Positions 1 through 13,346 are shown, counted from the stretch's first letter. The stretch is DNA of 64,000 nt from Dryas octopetala (GCA_963921425.1 OY992835.1:5456001-5520000); one strand, 5' to 3'. The notes: a model not told the origin generated them from the letters alone. Translations and numbers: made by a program.

Positions 1-820
1 TATATGGGAAGAAAGAAATTAAAAAATTACAGGAAGAAGTTCTGAATTTTAAAGTGGATTTGTTACTTATTTTGAGATTGGTTTTTCCTTGTGTAATTTA
101 TGGACAATTAATCTTATATGAAACCTTAGTACTCATAGACATTCTTTGGCAGATATCATCTCACTTCTTTGATTATATAGCTGGTGCCTTTGGCAGAGTG
201 ATGTGCAAACCATATTACATGGTTTTTCTACACTTTCTCAAAGCTATAACTCAAATACATTGGAGCAACATCAGGATGACCTTTATCTAACTTGTGAGTG
301 ATGGCTGCTTGTTTTTAAAAATAATACGCTAATTAATAGTTTCATGGTTTCCAAGTGATGCAAAATGTGTACAGGTAGTTATCCCCACCCCCTCCAAAAA
401 TAAGAAAATCCCCCCCCCCCCCCCCCAAAAAAAAGATAAAAAAGAAAATGATTGTTGTTAATTAGTTGTAAAATTGAAATTTGACTTTTCTTTTTTACTT
501 CCATTGTTGATAATTCGGTCGTCTCATATTGAACCTTCTTGCACCAAATTTGACAATGAGATTGAATTACATGTCAAAGTCTACTGTATTCTTTGTTTAA
601 ACTTTGAGATTTTGGATATAATTTGTCTTAATTTTTTTTAAAAAATTTTCAGAAATGCTCCTGAACACTTGTAATACATTGCAGGGTGAATTTCCATACA
701 CATTGTCTGTTGCTGTCTTCAAGTTCATAATCTTCTCTTGTTGTTCTTGTGGTTTGGTCTTTAGAATTTCGAAGGATTCAAGCTGAACTGTCATCAATCG
801 ATTGCAGCGTGACATCATTC
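1..820. other. No gene recognised; AT-rich lead-in with a poly-C run
   Basis: AT-rich sequence with no coding signal I trust. A run of about 17 C at roughly 410-426, followed by A-rich sequence, is the only marked feature. The stretch just before 821 may be the 5' untranslated part of the CACTA transposase gene that starts there. No CACTA-type terminus was found, so the left end of that transposon probably lies outside the window or has decayed. Confidence 0.4.
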
Positions 821-3800
821 ATGGATAAGGGGTGGGTAAGGCTCGATCGCAGGGGTGCAGAGTATCAAACTAGATTGAGACAGTTCTTGGATTCATGTTT
901 CCAAAACCATTCCATTGACAATCGAGTCAAGTGTCCCTGTCGCACATGCTACAACCGATTTTGGAAGACTAGAGCTGAAATTGAGGACCATCTTACTACT
1001 CAAAGTATGGACCCTCGATATATGAATTTGCCATGGATCAATCATGGAGAGGCAATACATAACCCAACCATTCCCCACTATGACACTGATTTGGGAGTGA
1101 ATGAGCAGGACAATGAGATGTCTGACATGCACTGTTTGCTAGATGATTTGTTCCAACCACCAATCACAAATGATCCTACAGATGGAAGCTCCACAATACC
1201 ACATGCAGCCCACGGGTGCACACCAGATGCTGACACATTTTACAAATTTGTGGAAGACGCAGACTCTCCGCTTTATCCGGGTTGTGAACGAATTAAAAAA
1301 CTTGAGTTCATTGTTGCATTGTATCATATCAAATGCTTACACGGGTGGACTGACAAGTCAGTTTCAGACCTTCTAACCTTGCTAAAGAGATCATTTCCCG
1401 AGGAGGAGATGCTGCCTCCATCTTTTTATCACACTCGGAAACTGATTGGTCAACTTGGGTTATCTTACGAGAAGATAGACGCTTGCTGCCATGACTGTAT
1501 GTTATTCTGGAAGGATAACTGCAATGATGTTATATGCAAAGTATGTGGAGCAGACCGGTGCACCACTCAGAGTAGTCACAGTGGTCACTGCCAAAGTTTT
1601 GAGGTACTTCCCACTAGCACCAAGACTTCAGCGCCTGTATATGTCAAGACACACCGTTGAGCACATGACTTGGCACACTTCCAAGCTTGTCAAAGACGGT
1701 GTCATGAGGCATCCGGCTGACTCCCCTGCCTGGATGGAGTTAGACACCCGCTACCCCCAGTTTGTAAGTGAACCTCAGAATGTGAGACTCGGTCTAGCAA
1801 GTGACGGTTTCAATCCATTTGGGCAGATGAGTAGTCAACATAGCACGTGGCCAGTTATGATGAGTGTACAACCTGCCCCATTGGATGTGTATGAAGCAAC
1901 CACACCTGTTTCTATCATTGTTGATTCCGGGTCCTAAGGCACCGGGAAATGATAAAGACATCTATTTGGAACCCCTTGTTGATGAGCTTAAACTATTGTG
2001 GGATGAAGGTGTACGCATGTATGACATTAAGAGTGATGAGACATTCAACATGCGAGTTGCTTTGCTGTGGACCATCAATGATTTTCCGGCGTATGCTAAT
2101 TTGTCCAGATGGAGCACGAAGGGGAAAATGGCTTGTCCACAGTGTTCTCACTCCACATAGTCTCAATTCTTGAAACGAGGACATGAACACTACTATTTGG
2201 GCCATCAGAGGTTCCTAGGAGCTACTCACAGGTTTCAGAGGGAGAAGGCTGCATTCAATGGTTGTTTTGAGAGACAGGATGCCCCAATCCCATTAACCGG
2301 GACTGCCTATTTGCGAGAGCTATCCACGCTGTCATTTAAGGTTGGAAAAAAACGAAGTAGACCATTCACCTCGCAGCGTACCATTGCAGGAGATTATGTT
2401 GAATACACAGGTTCATGGAAAAAGAAAAGTGTATTCTTCAATTTACCATATTGGGAGTTCAATCTACTGTGCCATAATTTAGACGTGATGCACATTGAAA
2501 AAAATGTCTGCGATAGTCTTGTTGGTACGTTGTTAGGACTGGAAGGCAAGAACAAAGATGGAATCAATGCAAGGGCTTATTTAGAACTTCTTGATTGGAA
2601 GCCTTGCCTTCATCCTATCAGGTGTGGAAATAAAACGTACCTACCACAGGCTGCTTTCACTTTGAGCAACAAAGAGAAATTGATGTTTTGTCAGTTGTTG
2701 AAAAGCGTGAGAATCCCAAATGGTTATTCATCAAACCTTAACCGGTGCATCAACGTGAAGGAAAAAAAAATCACAGAACTCAAGAGTCATGACTGCCATG
2801 AGCTTCTACAACATTTAGTACCATTGGCTATTTGGAGGATATTGCCAAAGCACACCACTCAAATATTTCTTGAGTTATGTACCTTTTTCAAGAATCTTTG
2901 CAACAAATCTTCCACCTCAGAGGCCTTCCTTGATCTGAACCACCGGATAGTAGTAACTTTGTGCCAATTAGAGTGTGTTTTTCCCCCTTCCTTTTTCGAT
3001 GTCATGATTCATTTGCCAATATATCTTGCAAACGAAGCAGCCACTGGTGGACCAGTCCAGTATAGATGGATGTATCCGATTGAGAGGTTTTTCTGATTAC
3101 ATCAATTTTTTTTTACCGATTTTTTTTTTTATAAGCTGTCGGATTTAGTCTCAGTTCAATTACTGTATTGCAGGTTTAGCAATTACTATCTTCCAATTAC
3201 TATCTTCCAATTTATTGATTTATTTATTTTTTAAAATAAGTTTAGCACTCAAATTGCAAGCTTTCTCTTTAAGCTAAACATCACGTCAGTGCATCCTAAC
3301 ATCTTTTGGACTTTTTCGGTCTTGTTTAGGTACCTACACACTTTGAAATCTTATGTCAGAAACAAAAGTAGACCGGAGGGCATCATAGCAGAAGGTTACA
3401 TCATGGAGGAATGCCTCTCCTTTTGCTCAATGTATCTACAAGGAGTTGATACTCGTCGTAACCGTGTCGGCCAAAACAGCTATGAAGGAGAGAATGTCCC
3501 CCGAACAGGTTATGCCATTTTCCATGGCCTAGGAAATTTTAAGGGTGCTGGAACTGATTTTGCTTTTGACAGTACACTTTGGGAACGCGCACATTGTACG
3601 GTTCTTTTCAATTGCACTGAGGTTCAACCTTTCATTAGGTACGAATTCATTTCACACCTACTGCTAGCAGTTAGTAACCATACATATCATGGTGTATTTG
3701 TGGCTTTTTGGTCTTCATGATTTGATGAAATATATAAAAACAATGTTCAAGCTCTATCTAATGCTTCACATATGATAGGGAGCATCGGGAGGTTGTTCGT

Positions 3801-4635
3801 GCAGGCAGGGACAGGCGAACAACTCTTTTAGTACCTAACAACCAGGCTGATACCACTTTGACCAAAGCATTTCAGCGTCATGTGAGTATGCTCGACCATT
3901 ATCTACCTTAATATGGTCCCCGAAAGGTGGAATTGCAACTGGAATTTTTTTAAAATATTTTGAACATTTTAACCATGATTCCCTCACATGATTTAGGTTC
4001 AACGTTTAGTTGAAGGCGGTGGTGAAGTAGATGCTGACTTGATCGCCTTGTGCTACGGTCCTTGTCAATGGGCAAGGCGGTTCAATAGTTACTTGGTGAA
4101 TGGTTTTCGATTTAGGATAAAAGAGGTGGACGTGAAGAAGAAAAACCAAAATAGTGGTGTATTTGTTGTGGTAGACACTAATAGCTACGCCAGTACAAGA
4201 GATCGGAACCCACGGGTTGGATCGGTTGGCTATTATGAGGTGTTGACGGATATCATAGAGTTGGCATATGATGACGGAAGAAAGGTGGTGCTATTTGATT
4301 ATGAATGGGCTGAGAACCATAACGGGGTTAAAAAAGGACGAGTTCGGATTCAATCTGGTTTCTTTTGAGCGATTGCAAAAGTCTGATGACACCTTCATAA
4401 TTTCATCTCATGCTATGCAAGTCTTCTACGTCGACGACCCGGTAGAAACGGATGGCAAGTTGCGGTTAATACACAGTCCCGTGATTTGTATGACATGACA
4501 ACTAAGGGTTTTGGTGATGTGTGTGCTGCATAGATTCTAGATAGGCTCGGTGTGGACCACAGGCAGCTCGAGCATAGAGTCGATATTGATGGCATAATAG
4601 TTGATCGCCTGCTCACCCCACCTCCATCCGTGTAG
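821..4635 (+). pseudogene. CACTA (En/Spm) transposon TNP2-type transposase, broken
   Basis: Remnant of the main transposase of a CACTA DNA transposon, which would cut and paste the element in the nucleus. From the ATG at 821 it opens with a Transposase-associated domain (start MDKGWVRL, zinc-ligand pattern CPCRTCYN). The Transposase_21 region follows (RHPADSPAW, RLGLASDGFNPFG, KAPGND, LLWTINDFPAYANL), then DUF4218 (HNLDVMHIEKNVCDSL, LPIYLANEAATGGPVQYRWM) and, after small introns near 3097-3330, 3640-3780 and 3880-4000, DUF4216 (VFVVVDTNSYAS, ALCYGPCQWARRF). The order matches the family. It is dead: the frame shifts near 1590-1660, near 1865 and near 4330, and TAG at 2158-2160 interrupts the frame; more stops follow at the 3' end. 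The partner genes downstream (5336-6174 and 16204-21401) fit the same transposon. Confidence 0.9.
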
Positions 4636-4649
4636 TGAGTTGATGTGTA

Positions 4650-5070
4650 TGTTTTTTTTTTTTTTGACTAAATGGTGAATCACTAAAGCATGTTCAGTTC
4701 TTTTTTTTTTCTTCTTCATGTCCACCTCTGTTTTTTTTATTTTTTATTAAATGGTGAATCACTAAAAGCATGTTCAGTTATTTATTTATTTTTTTTGACT
4801 AAATGGTGAATCACTAAAAGCATGTTCAGTTCTTTATTTTCTTCTTCATGTCAACCTCTTTTTTTTTTTTTTTACTAAATGGTGAATCATTAAAAGCATG
4901 TTCAGTTCATTTTTTTTCTGTTTCATGTCCACCTCTTTTTTTTTTTTTTTGACTAAATGGTGAATCACTAAAAGGAGACTCAGTTCTTTGTTTTCTTCTT
5001 CATGTCAACCTCTTTTTTTTTTTTGTTGACTAAATGGTGAATCACTAAAAGCATGTTCAGTTCTTTGTCT
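4650..5070. repeat. Tandem repeat, about 50-85 bp unit, about 6 copies, with poly-T spacers
   Basis: The core GACTAAATGGTGAATCACTA, then AAAGCATGTTCAGTTCTTT and TTCTTCATGTCAACCTC, recurs six times, separated by T runs of 8-15. It lies between the TNP2-type gene and the next CACTA reading frame. Unit length varies because the T tract slips and some units lack the second half. It may be structural repeat DNA of the transposon; no function can be read from it. Confidence 0.85.
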
Positions 5071-5335
5071 AGTTAGAATGTAACTAGGTGAATAAGCTTT
5101 GACTAAAGTAGAGTCCTTGTGTCAGCTTGATTTGAAAGTAGAATCTTAACCAAGTACACTTTGCAGTTTAGCTTGTGGTACACCAAAATAATTGGGTGAC
5201 CATGTCATTCAGTAGGTGCTGCCAGATTTCCCACTTGAAAATAGATATTTATATATTTGTTATTTAGTCATCTTGCTAGTGCTGAAATACTTTCTACACA
5301 GGCAGCTCCCATTCTCTACACTCATCATACCCATC

Positions 5336-6174
5336 ATGCCAAAGAAAATAAGGAAACCTGTCAATCTTGCTGCATACAGGTAGTTGTTTGTCGACGATGT
5401 TCCAGACTACGGGGCTCCTGTGGATGACGCCAGCTCCCAGACTGACTCAACTCCCTCTATTTAAAGCGACCTTGATTTCGTTAACAACTTGGTGAATAAT
5501 TGGGTGCCAATGAATCGTTTTGTTCCACGAGTCTCCAGAAATGGCCAAGGTGAGCAAACTTTTGTTCCACAAAATTATGATGTTAATAATGGAATTCATC
5601 ACAACAGGGAGTTGTCACCACAATTAAATAGGTCTGCGAACACTCCTGTGGCCCCTGCTAGGATGCCATCCGTTGTGGACGATGGAGAAACTGAGCGGAT
5701 AATCAATAAGTACTTCCTGCTGAGCGAGAATGATCTTATAAGCACTGGTCATTACTCTCCCATGGTTCCCATGATGTTTACACCACCACACAAGGCTGCA
5801 GTGGGATTGGGTGGGGATAATCGTTTGGCTGCAGGCAGCACTGCCAACAATTCAGTGGACCCTAGCACATCTCAACATGGTGAGCAGAGTACCGAGAACT
5901 TGTATGTTCCAGACACATTTGATGAGTCGTGGGTGACTCCTACAATCTTCCAAGAGTGAGGACCATTAGCTATGCCAGTAGGACTTTGTGTTTAAGGCTA
6001 TCATTTAGGTGCTTAAGTATGTGTATGTGTTTGATGTTTGACAATGTAATACAAATCTAAAATTAAATATTTGTTGTCTTGACCAAGCAGGATGTGATCA
6101 ATTACATGTTTGAGATTAACCTCGAACCTGAAAATGAGCCTGAGGATGAGATTCCTGAAATGGATGATGATTAG
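5336..6174 (+). pseudogene. Second reading frame of the CACTA element, broken
   Basis: A reading frame opening with MPKKIRKPVNLAAYR runs in one frame to about 5955 but carries TAG at 5381-5383 and TAA at 5462-5464. It then appears to splice (donor near 5955, acceptor AG at 6089-6090) to a short acidic last exon ending in MDDD at 6174. The middle is Asn/Ser/Pro-rich and low in structure. No catalytic motif is visible. Its place just after the TNP2-type gene, and the basic N-terminus, suggest an accessory protein or the C-terminal exons of the same CACTA gene, but I do not recognise a named domain. The two nonsense codons mean no full product. Confidence 0.5.
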
Positions 6175-6290
6175 TTGTAAAAGCATTATATATGGCTACT
6201 AAGAAGGTGTGTGTTGTGTATTTTGGACATGATGATTAGTTGTAAAAGCATTATGGCTAAAGAAGGTGTGTTTGGTGTATTTTGGGTAGT
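6160..6290. repeat. Short tandem duplication, about 70-bp unit, 2 copies
   Basis: The block beginning GATGATTAGTTGTAAAAGCAT and ending around GTGTATTTTGG occurs twice in a row. The first copy contains the stop codon of the preceding reading frame. Confidence 0.7.
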
Positions 6291-6829
6291 AATTAATATG
6301 GGCTTAGGTGATCAATTATTGATTTGTTGAATATATGGTTAATTTATATATGTTCAACCACACTAATGTAGTGCTATATATCTGATGTTGCTTCCTTTAA
6401 TATATGGCCAATTTGTTTGGGAGATTATGTTCATTCTTTTTACTTTGGGAGATTATGCTTGCTTTAATGGCCGGCTAGGTGGTTCAACACTTAGTGCTAT
6501 CACTTGAAGGTGTCATTAAGCTGCATTAGTTGCTTCATCATGTTGGTTTGTTCTCATGCCAAAATCATTTGCTTTCTTTTTGTTTCCCAGTTTATTCTTC
6601 TATCCACTTAATCAATCCTTCTCTTAATCAATCAATCCACACAATATATGATTCTCTCTTACTAATTTTAGTGAAAATTCAAAAGTAAACAATGGTTCAA
6701 CAATTGACACAGATAACACAGTTGTACTCATTGAAGGCCTGAGCAAGCTAACACAGTTGTATTAGCTTGGTGTAAAGGGCAACACAATCTCCTAGACTTT
6801 GATATCGTCTCTATACGATTAATAATGCA
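6291..6829. other. No gene recognised
   Basis: AT-rich intergenic or transposon-internal DNA up to the Copia insertion site. Nothing coding is supported. Confidence 0.4.
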
Positions 6830-6834
6830 CATAG

Positions 6835-7020
6835 TGTTGTAAATATATTATCATGTGTGGTTATTCCTGTAATTAGTTGTAGGGGCATACTAGTAAATAT
6901 TCAAAACCTAGTAAACCCTACCTCTATATAAGGATATTTATAAGATGAATGAAATACACAGATCATATTCTCTCTGCCTCCTTTTTCCACAAACCCTAAT
7001 TTCTACATACTTTTACAACA
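6835..7020 (+). repeat. 5' LTR of the Copia element
   Basis: Begins TGTTGTAAATA and ends TTTTACAACA. It contains a TATATAAG box near its centre, a plausible promoter. It is followed directly by the primer-binding region. Confidence 0.92.
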
Positions 7021-7038
7021 CGTTATCAGCACGAAAAG
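7021..7038 (+). other. Primer-binding site region
   Basis: The sequence CGTTATCAGCACGAAAAG immediately follows the 5' LTR, where the tRNA primer anneals. GTTATCAGCACG at this position is common in plant Copia elements. Confidence 0.7.
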
Positions 7039-7279
7039 CTCTTTGGATTGTGGATCACTAAACAAAAGAGGATCATCATTCAATCTGTTCTTCAACCAAG
7101 TAGGTTTTATAAAACAATTTTATGTTCACTTTTTTAAACCTTGATTGATTGAAAAAAATATCCATGAAGCATGAACCCTAAATTTATGTGATTTGATTTA
7201 TTTAGGATTATCTATTTTATACATGTATTTGGGTTGAATGATTAAATAATAAAAAGTAAGAAATTTATTAGGGTGATCA

Positions 7280-7605
7280 GAAACCACCCCGTGCGTAGCG
7301 CTTCGCTACCAGCACCAGCACCAGCCACGCGCGCGCAGCACCTTGCAGCTCCTCAGTCATTCGCTGCCAGCAGCCTTGCTGCATCGCAGCAGCCTCGCGC
7401 TTGCACCAGCAGCCTTGCTGCTAGCCTTCGCTGGATCACGTCAGCGCCACGCTGGCAGCCCGGCAGGCCCACCATGTCGCTGCCACGTGGACGCTACGCA
7501 GGTGCCACGTCAGCTGCCACGCGGTCGCCACCAAGCTGCCACGTCAGCTCCACGCATGCGCCACCAAGCTGCCACGTCAGCGCCACTCTCACGCTGACAT
7601 AAGGC
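7280..7605. repeat. GC-rich leader with short CCACGTCAGC-type repeats
   Basis: An island much richer in G+C than its surroundings, lying in the untranslated leader of the Copia element. Motifs GCCACGTCAGC and CAGCACCAGC recur many times. The open frames here are repeat translations and are not called as genes. Confidence 0.6.
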
Positions 7606-7644
7606 AAGCCTCCTGAAACTTTGTAAAAATGAGATTTTAATTCT

Positions 7645-7712
7645 TGCCATGCCTGGGGTTTAAACCCAGGACCTCTTGTGTACCACCTTGCACCTTAACC
7701 ATTGTGCTGCTG
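7645..7712 (-). other. tRNA-like segment (A-box and B-box pattern)
   Basis: Read on the minus strand it gives AGCACAATGGTTAAGGTG (A-box-like), then GGTCCTGGGTTTAAACCC (B-box-like), with spacing similar to a tRNA. There is no complete cloverleaf. It looks like a tRNA-derived SINE head or a degenerate tRNA gene embedded in the leader of the Copia element. Confidence 0.4.
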
Positions 7713-8092
7713 ATGGTTTATTGTTTGTATACAAACCATTTAATATATATACTCTAAATGTCAGAAACTTTTATTCAAATAATTTTGTGATATTTTTCTG
7801 TTCTACTTGGGTATATGAATATTTTACTTGTTTACATTTTTGCACTAGAATATATGTGTAGAAATTGCAGGTAATTAATGAACCAGTAGTTCATACATAA
7901 ATATTGAACCTATAGCTTCAATGATGCCATATAAGGAACTTGAAGTTTCCTTCATAAATTCACCATACATGATAAAACCAGTAGATTTTACATGTCTATA
8001 CTATGTTATAGAACTTGAAGTTCTTATTTATTGCTTATGGATGTTATTGCCCAAAGCACTAATTATGATTATTTGTTCCTTTCAACCAAAGA

Positions 8093-9127
8093 ATGTCAAA
8101 TCTCAACAAGCTTGATTTTGTCGCTTTGGAAGTTTCCGGAAGAAACTATCTAAAGTGGACTCAAGATGTTAAGCTTCATTTGACTGCCAAGAAGATGAGG
8201 TTGACAATCAATGCAGACAATGTTGTTGCAGAGTCTCTTAAGGCAAGTGTCATGATCTTCATTAGGAAGCATATGGAGGAAGCACTTCAAGTTGAGTACC
8301 TCGCTGAAGAGGATCCACGAGCTCTTTAGGTCGCTCTGGAAGAGCGGTTTGACCATCAGAAAACCATTTTCTTGCCTGAAGCAAGACATGATTGGCAAAA
8401 CATTCGTTTCTAGAATTTCAAATTCGTGAATGAGTATAATTCGGAGATCTGCTGGATCCAGTCGCTCCTCAAATTTTGTGGGGAGGAGCTCACCAAAGCT
8501 GACCTATTGGAGAAGACTTTCTTCACCTTCCCTGCCTCCTATTTTGTCCTGCAGCAACAATACAGGGATATAAATTTTACCAAGTTCTCAGCATTGATCA
8601 CTACTTTGTTGCTCGCTGAAAAGAACAACTTATTAATGAGGAATGATCAAGCCCGACCTGTTGGTACTAAAGCAGCATCATTGCCTGAAGCAAACGCTGT
8701 TGCTCATCGCGATTCAAACCGTGAAAGAGGATACCGAGGTCATGGAAAGGGCACAAAGTCCGACCGCTCGAGATATGGAAGGAAAGGTTCTCAGAGGAAT
8801 GACCTATATGACCGAGACCAACGTGGCCATGGCGCACATGGTAGGAACCACGGTCTCTCGGCCCCAAGAACTCGAAATGAGAGGAACACTGGTCCGGCCC
8901 GTCGTCACCAGAATCAGAACCAAAATCAGAATCAGAATGATCTTTGTTACCGATGTGGAGGAGCTGATCATTGGTCTAACATTTGCCGTGCATCAGCGCA
9001 AGCTGTAAATGAGTATCATGCCAGTCGCGGAACTCGAGAGACCAATCTCGTTGAGGGATCATTTCCTATGGTTACCACCTTAGAGGTCACTGATTTCCAG
9101 GCTGCTACTGGACACTTCGAGGACTAG
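8093..9127 (+). pseudogene. Copia gag, broken
   Basis: The capsid-type protein of the element. It opens MSNLNKLDFVALEVSG with the GRNYLKWTQDV segment usual for Copia gag. A basic Arg/Gly/His-rich stretch and a CCHC zinc knuckle (CYRCGGADHWSNIC) lie near the C-terminus. TAG near 8327 and a second TAG near 8412 interrupt one frame that otherwise runs to 9127. A short Gln/Asn run precedes the knuckle. The downstream pol region is also decayed, so no working protein is expected. Confidence 0.85.
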
Positions 9128-9299
9128 AAACTCTATGACATGGATATGATCGGCACTTGTGTCGTATTTATTTTCTGAATAATGTTTTTCTTATTTGGAT
9201 TATTTGTTTTGGAAATTTGGTTATGCTCGAATATTATTTAATTCAATCAAGTTATTTTCATATATGTGATTCATTGAATAAAATTTATGAATAAGCATG

Positions 9300-12200
9300 T
9301 TTAGTGGGGAAGTTTGTTGTCTGACAGACAGTGCTACTACGCACACCATACTTCAAGATCAGAAGTATTTTTCAAACTTATTGCTTACTCATACCTCTGT
9401 GACAACCATATCAGGCCAATCCAACCTGATAGAGGGCCATGGCAAAACTCATTTTTATGTTGTCCAATGGTACTGAATTACCATTAATGAGGCCTTATAT
9501 TCTCCAAGTTCCAAAAGAACGTTGTTGAGTTATAAGGATATTCGAGCCAACGGTTATCACGTTGAAACCACTGAGGAAAATGGAGTGGAATATCTTTGCA
9601 TAACCTCCAATTTGTATGGCCAGAAGCATACATTGGAGAAATCGAAATGTCTCTCGAGCAGTCTTTACCTGACCACCATTAGATCGATTGAGGCCAATAA
9701 CATAGTTAACTAGAAGTTAACCAATTCGAGCAGTTTCTTTCTATGGCATGATCGGTTGGGATACCCAGGTCAAAGTATGATGCGCCGTATCCTTAATTCA
9801 TCACACGGGCATCCCTTTACTAATAAGGATCTTGTGTTTAGTGACACACTATGCCAAACTTGCTCGCTCAGAAAGTTGAATACTAGACCATCATATGCAA
9901 AGACTAGTAAAGACTCCATCCTTTTCCTGCAAATGATACAACGGAATATTTGTGGACCTATCCAACCACCATATGGACCATTTAAATATTTCATGGTTTT
10001 GGTTGATGCATTAAAAAAGTGATCACATGTTACACTATTGTCCACAAGAAACGCTGCTTTTGCTAAACTTTTCACCCATAAGGCTCACCATACGGATTAT
10101 CCTATAAAGTCCAGAAGACTTGATAATGCCGAAGAGTTTACATCGAAAACTTTCAATGATTATTGCATGTCCCTTGGGATTAATGTTGAACATCGAGTTC
10201 CCCATGTACACACCCAGGATGGTCTCGCATAAGCGTTCATTAAAAGATTACAAATGATCGCACGAACCTTGGTTATGCTCACCAAGCTTTCAATTTCTGC
10301 GTGGGGCTATGCAATCTTGCATGCAGCCATGTTGGTCCGGTTGAGGCCCACTGCTAGCCAACCTTACTCCGCGTTACAGCTGCTGACTGAGTACGAACCT
10401 GACGTTTCGTACTTACGCGTATTTGGGTATGCAATTTACGTGCTAGTTACGCCGCTACAACGTACCAAAATGGGTCCTCAACGAAGGATGGGCATATATG
10501 TCGGTTATGAATGCCCATCTATTATACGCTTTTTAGAGCCCTTGACAGGCGATTTCTTTACCGCTAGATTTGCGGATTGTCACTTTGATGAGACAGCCTT
10601 CCCGCCGTTAGGGGGAGATAAGAACGTCACTGTTCTTGAAGAACGACGTGAATTGACGTGGAATGTCCCCACTATGTCTCATCTCGATCCCCGAACCGCA
10701 CAATGTGATAGTGAAGTGCGAAGAATTCTAGATCTACAGAGTATAACTCATAATATGCTAGACGCATTCTCTGATCTAGCTATAGTGACGAGATCACATA
10801 TACCTGCTGCAAACGTGCCTGCAAGGATATCTGTCCCCGAAGGACATGTCGTCCCAGATGGACGAGGTACAGCCATAGCGGCTAACCAGTCATATGTCCC
10901 TGCCCAGAAGTGAGGTTGACCAATAGGTTCGATGAACTCTTATCCCTGAAAGAAGATAAATTTGGCACAAATGAGTCCCCTTGACATCGCGATCTCAATC
11001 GATCCATTTCACGAAATAGTTCCGGATTATGGGTCCGTCCCAGAAGAGACAGCGTTGAGGAATGCTCCAACGTTTGAACCCACTCCCGAGAACATAGAGA
11101 TCTCTATAAATTATGCATGCTTAAGTGAGCTCTGGAATCGAAAAGAGATTATCATCGATGATATATTTGTATTCGCGGTAGCTACCGAAATCATAACTAG
11201 AGATGACATCGAACCTCGCTCCATTGATGAATGTCAACGTCGAGACAACTGGCCAAAATGGAAAGAAGCAATCCAGGTCGAATTAGATTCCTTGACAAAG
11301 AGAAAGGTGTTTGGGCCTGTCGTTCCTACACCTTCCCCATGTTAAACTTGTAGAATTTAAATGGGTATTTGTAAGGAAGCGTAATGAGAAAAACGAGATT
11401 GTGAGATACAAGGCTTGTCTAGTGGCGCAAGGATTTTCTCAACGCCCTGTGATTGATTACGAGGAAGTGTATTCTCCCGTAATAGACGTCATAACGTTTC
11501 GCTACCTTATCAGTTTGGTAGTTTCCGAAAACTGAGTATGCAGCTTATGGATGTGGTCACTGCTTATCTCTATGGGGATCTTGATACAGAGATATATATG
11601 AAAGTTTCCGAAGGACTTAAGACACCCGATGCAAATAGTTCCAGACCACGGAACACGCTCTCCATTAGTTTGAGGCGTTTACTTTATGGATTGAAACAAT
11701 CCGGACGGAGGTGGTATAACCGTCTAAGTGAGTATTTGATCGGGATGAGATATGTGAATAATGTTCTATGCCCTTGCGTGTTTATTAAGAACAAGTTCCG
11801 GCTTTGCTATTGTAGTTGTTTATGTCGATGACATGAATCTAATTGGTACTCCTGAAGAGATCAAGAAAACAACTAAACACCTGAAGTTGGAATTCGAGAT
11901 GAAAGATCTTGGGAGAACGAATTTCTGTCTCGGCCTGGAGCTCGAGCACCGTGCAGATCGAATTCTAGTCCATCAATCGAATTACATTCAGAAGATGTTA
12001 AGGTGCTTTAATGAGGATAAAGCAAAGCCTTCTAGCACGTCCATGATCGTCCGTAGTCTAGATCCTAAGAAAAATATGTTTTGTCCCGCAGATGATAACG
12101 AAGAGATATTGGCACCAGAAGTCCCATATCTAAGTGCAATAGGCGCATTATTGTACTTGGCTCAATGTACTAGACCGGACATCTCATTTGCTGTGAACTT

Positions 12201-12864
12201 GTTAGCTAGATGTAGCTTTGCGCCAACACGTTACCACTGGAATGGCATAAAAAACATGTTCCGCTACCTTAGAGGTACGACGGATATGGGCTTATTCTAT
12301 CGTTAGCTACGCATCAAGGAATGGATCGAACCCCCTCGATCCTCGGAATGATGCCCGCCTTTTGGATATGCTGACGCAGGGTATCTATCAGACCCGCATA
12401 AGGCGCGTTCTCAAACTGGTTATGTCTTTACCATTGGGAATACAACAATATCTTGGAGGTCTACGAAACAGACCCTTGTTGCTACCTCTTCGAATCATGC
12501 TGAGATTTTAGCCCTTCACGAAGCAGTTCGTGAATGTATATGGCTAAGAGCAGTTTCCAAGCAGGTTCGAACTACTTGTGGGCTGCATTCCACCACTGAT
12601 GAACCAACGATTATCTATGAGGATAATGCCGCTTGCATCCAGCAGATGAAGACGGATTTCATCAAAGGAGACAACACCAAGCATATTGTACCGAAGTTCT
12701 TCTTCAATCAACAACAACAAGAGCATCAGATGATTGAAGTCAAGCAGATCCGATCTCAAGACAACCATGCAGACCTCTTCACCAAGTCACTGCCAAAGTC
12801 CACGTTCTTGATGCATGTTCGAGGTATTGGTTCGCGTAGATTGGCTGATTTACCTAGTATGTAG
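9300..12864 (+). pseudogene. Copia pol (protease, integrase, reverse transcriptase, RNase H), broken
   Basis: Pieces of one polyprotein in several frames. The protease active-site region reads LTDSATTHTIL. The pre-integrase zinc region has WHDRLGYPG near 9750. Integrase remnants follow to about 10600. Reverse transcriptase is seen from about 11240 (WPKWKEAIQVELDSL) with the catalytic YVDD at about 11820, and LTRPD-like RPDISFA near 12175. RNase H has GYLSDPHKARSQTGY near 12380 and the C-terminal ADLFTKSLP near 12770. At least eight stops or shifts break it, for example near 9475, 9712, 10020, 10230 and 11535. The frame fragments keep Copia domain order throughout. Confidence 0.88.
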
Positions 12865-13346
12865 TCTTCAGGGGGAGTATCCCAAAGCATACTCGCTTGA
12901 CCATCGTGTACTCTTTTGTCCTTCGTCCAGGGTTATTTTGTCCCACTGGGTTTTGTTACCTGGCAAGGTTTTAATGAGGCACATCTTGGCATGGTTACCC
13001 TACTCATACTACATCCTGAAGATGTGTTGATATGATATATATGCATTTGCTCATCTTTTCCCTTCGACCACGGGTTTTTCCCATTAGGTTTACTGGGCAA
13101 GGTTTTGGTGTAGCAACTCTAATGCACCCCACTCCCATTGACATACTATCTGCTTATGATCCAGAAGATATGACTTCACCTACTTTCGAGGTTCTGATGC
13201 AACTACTCCACACTTATGCGCGTTGCACTCTTTTTCCTTCGACCATGGTTGTTTTTGTTCCCACAGAGTTTTTATTACCTGGCAAGGTTTTAACGAGGCA
13301 ACTTAGAAGCGCATAGCAGAGACAACACTAATGACATGGAATATCC

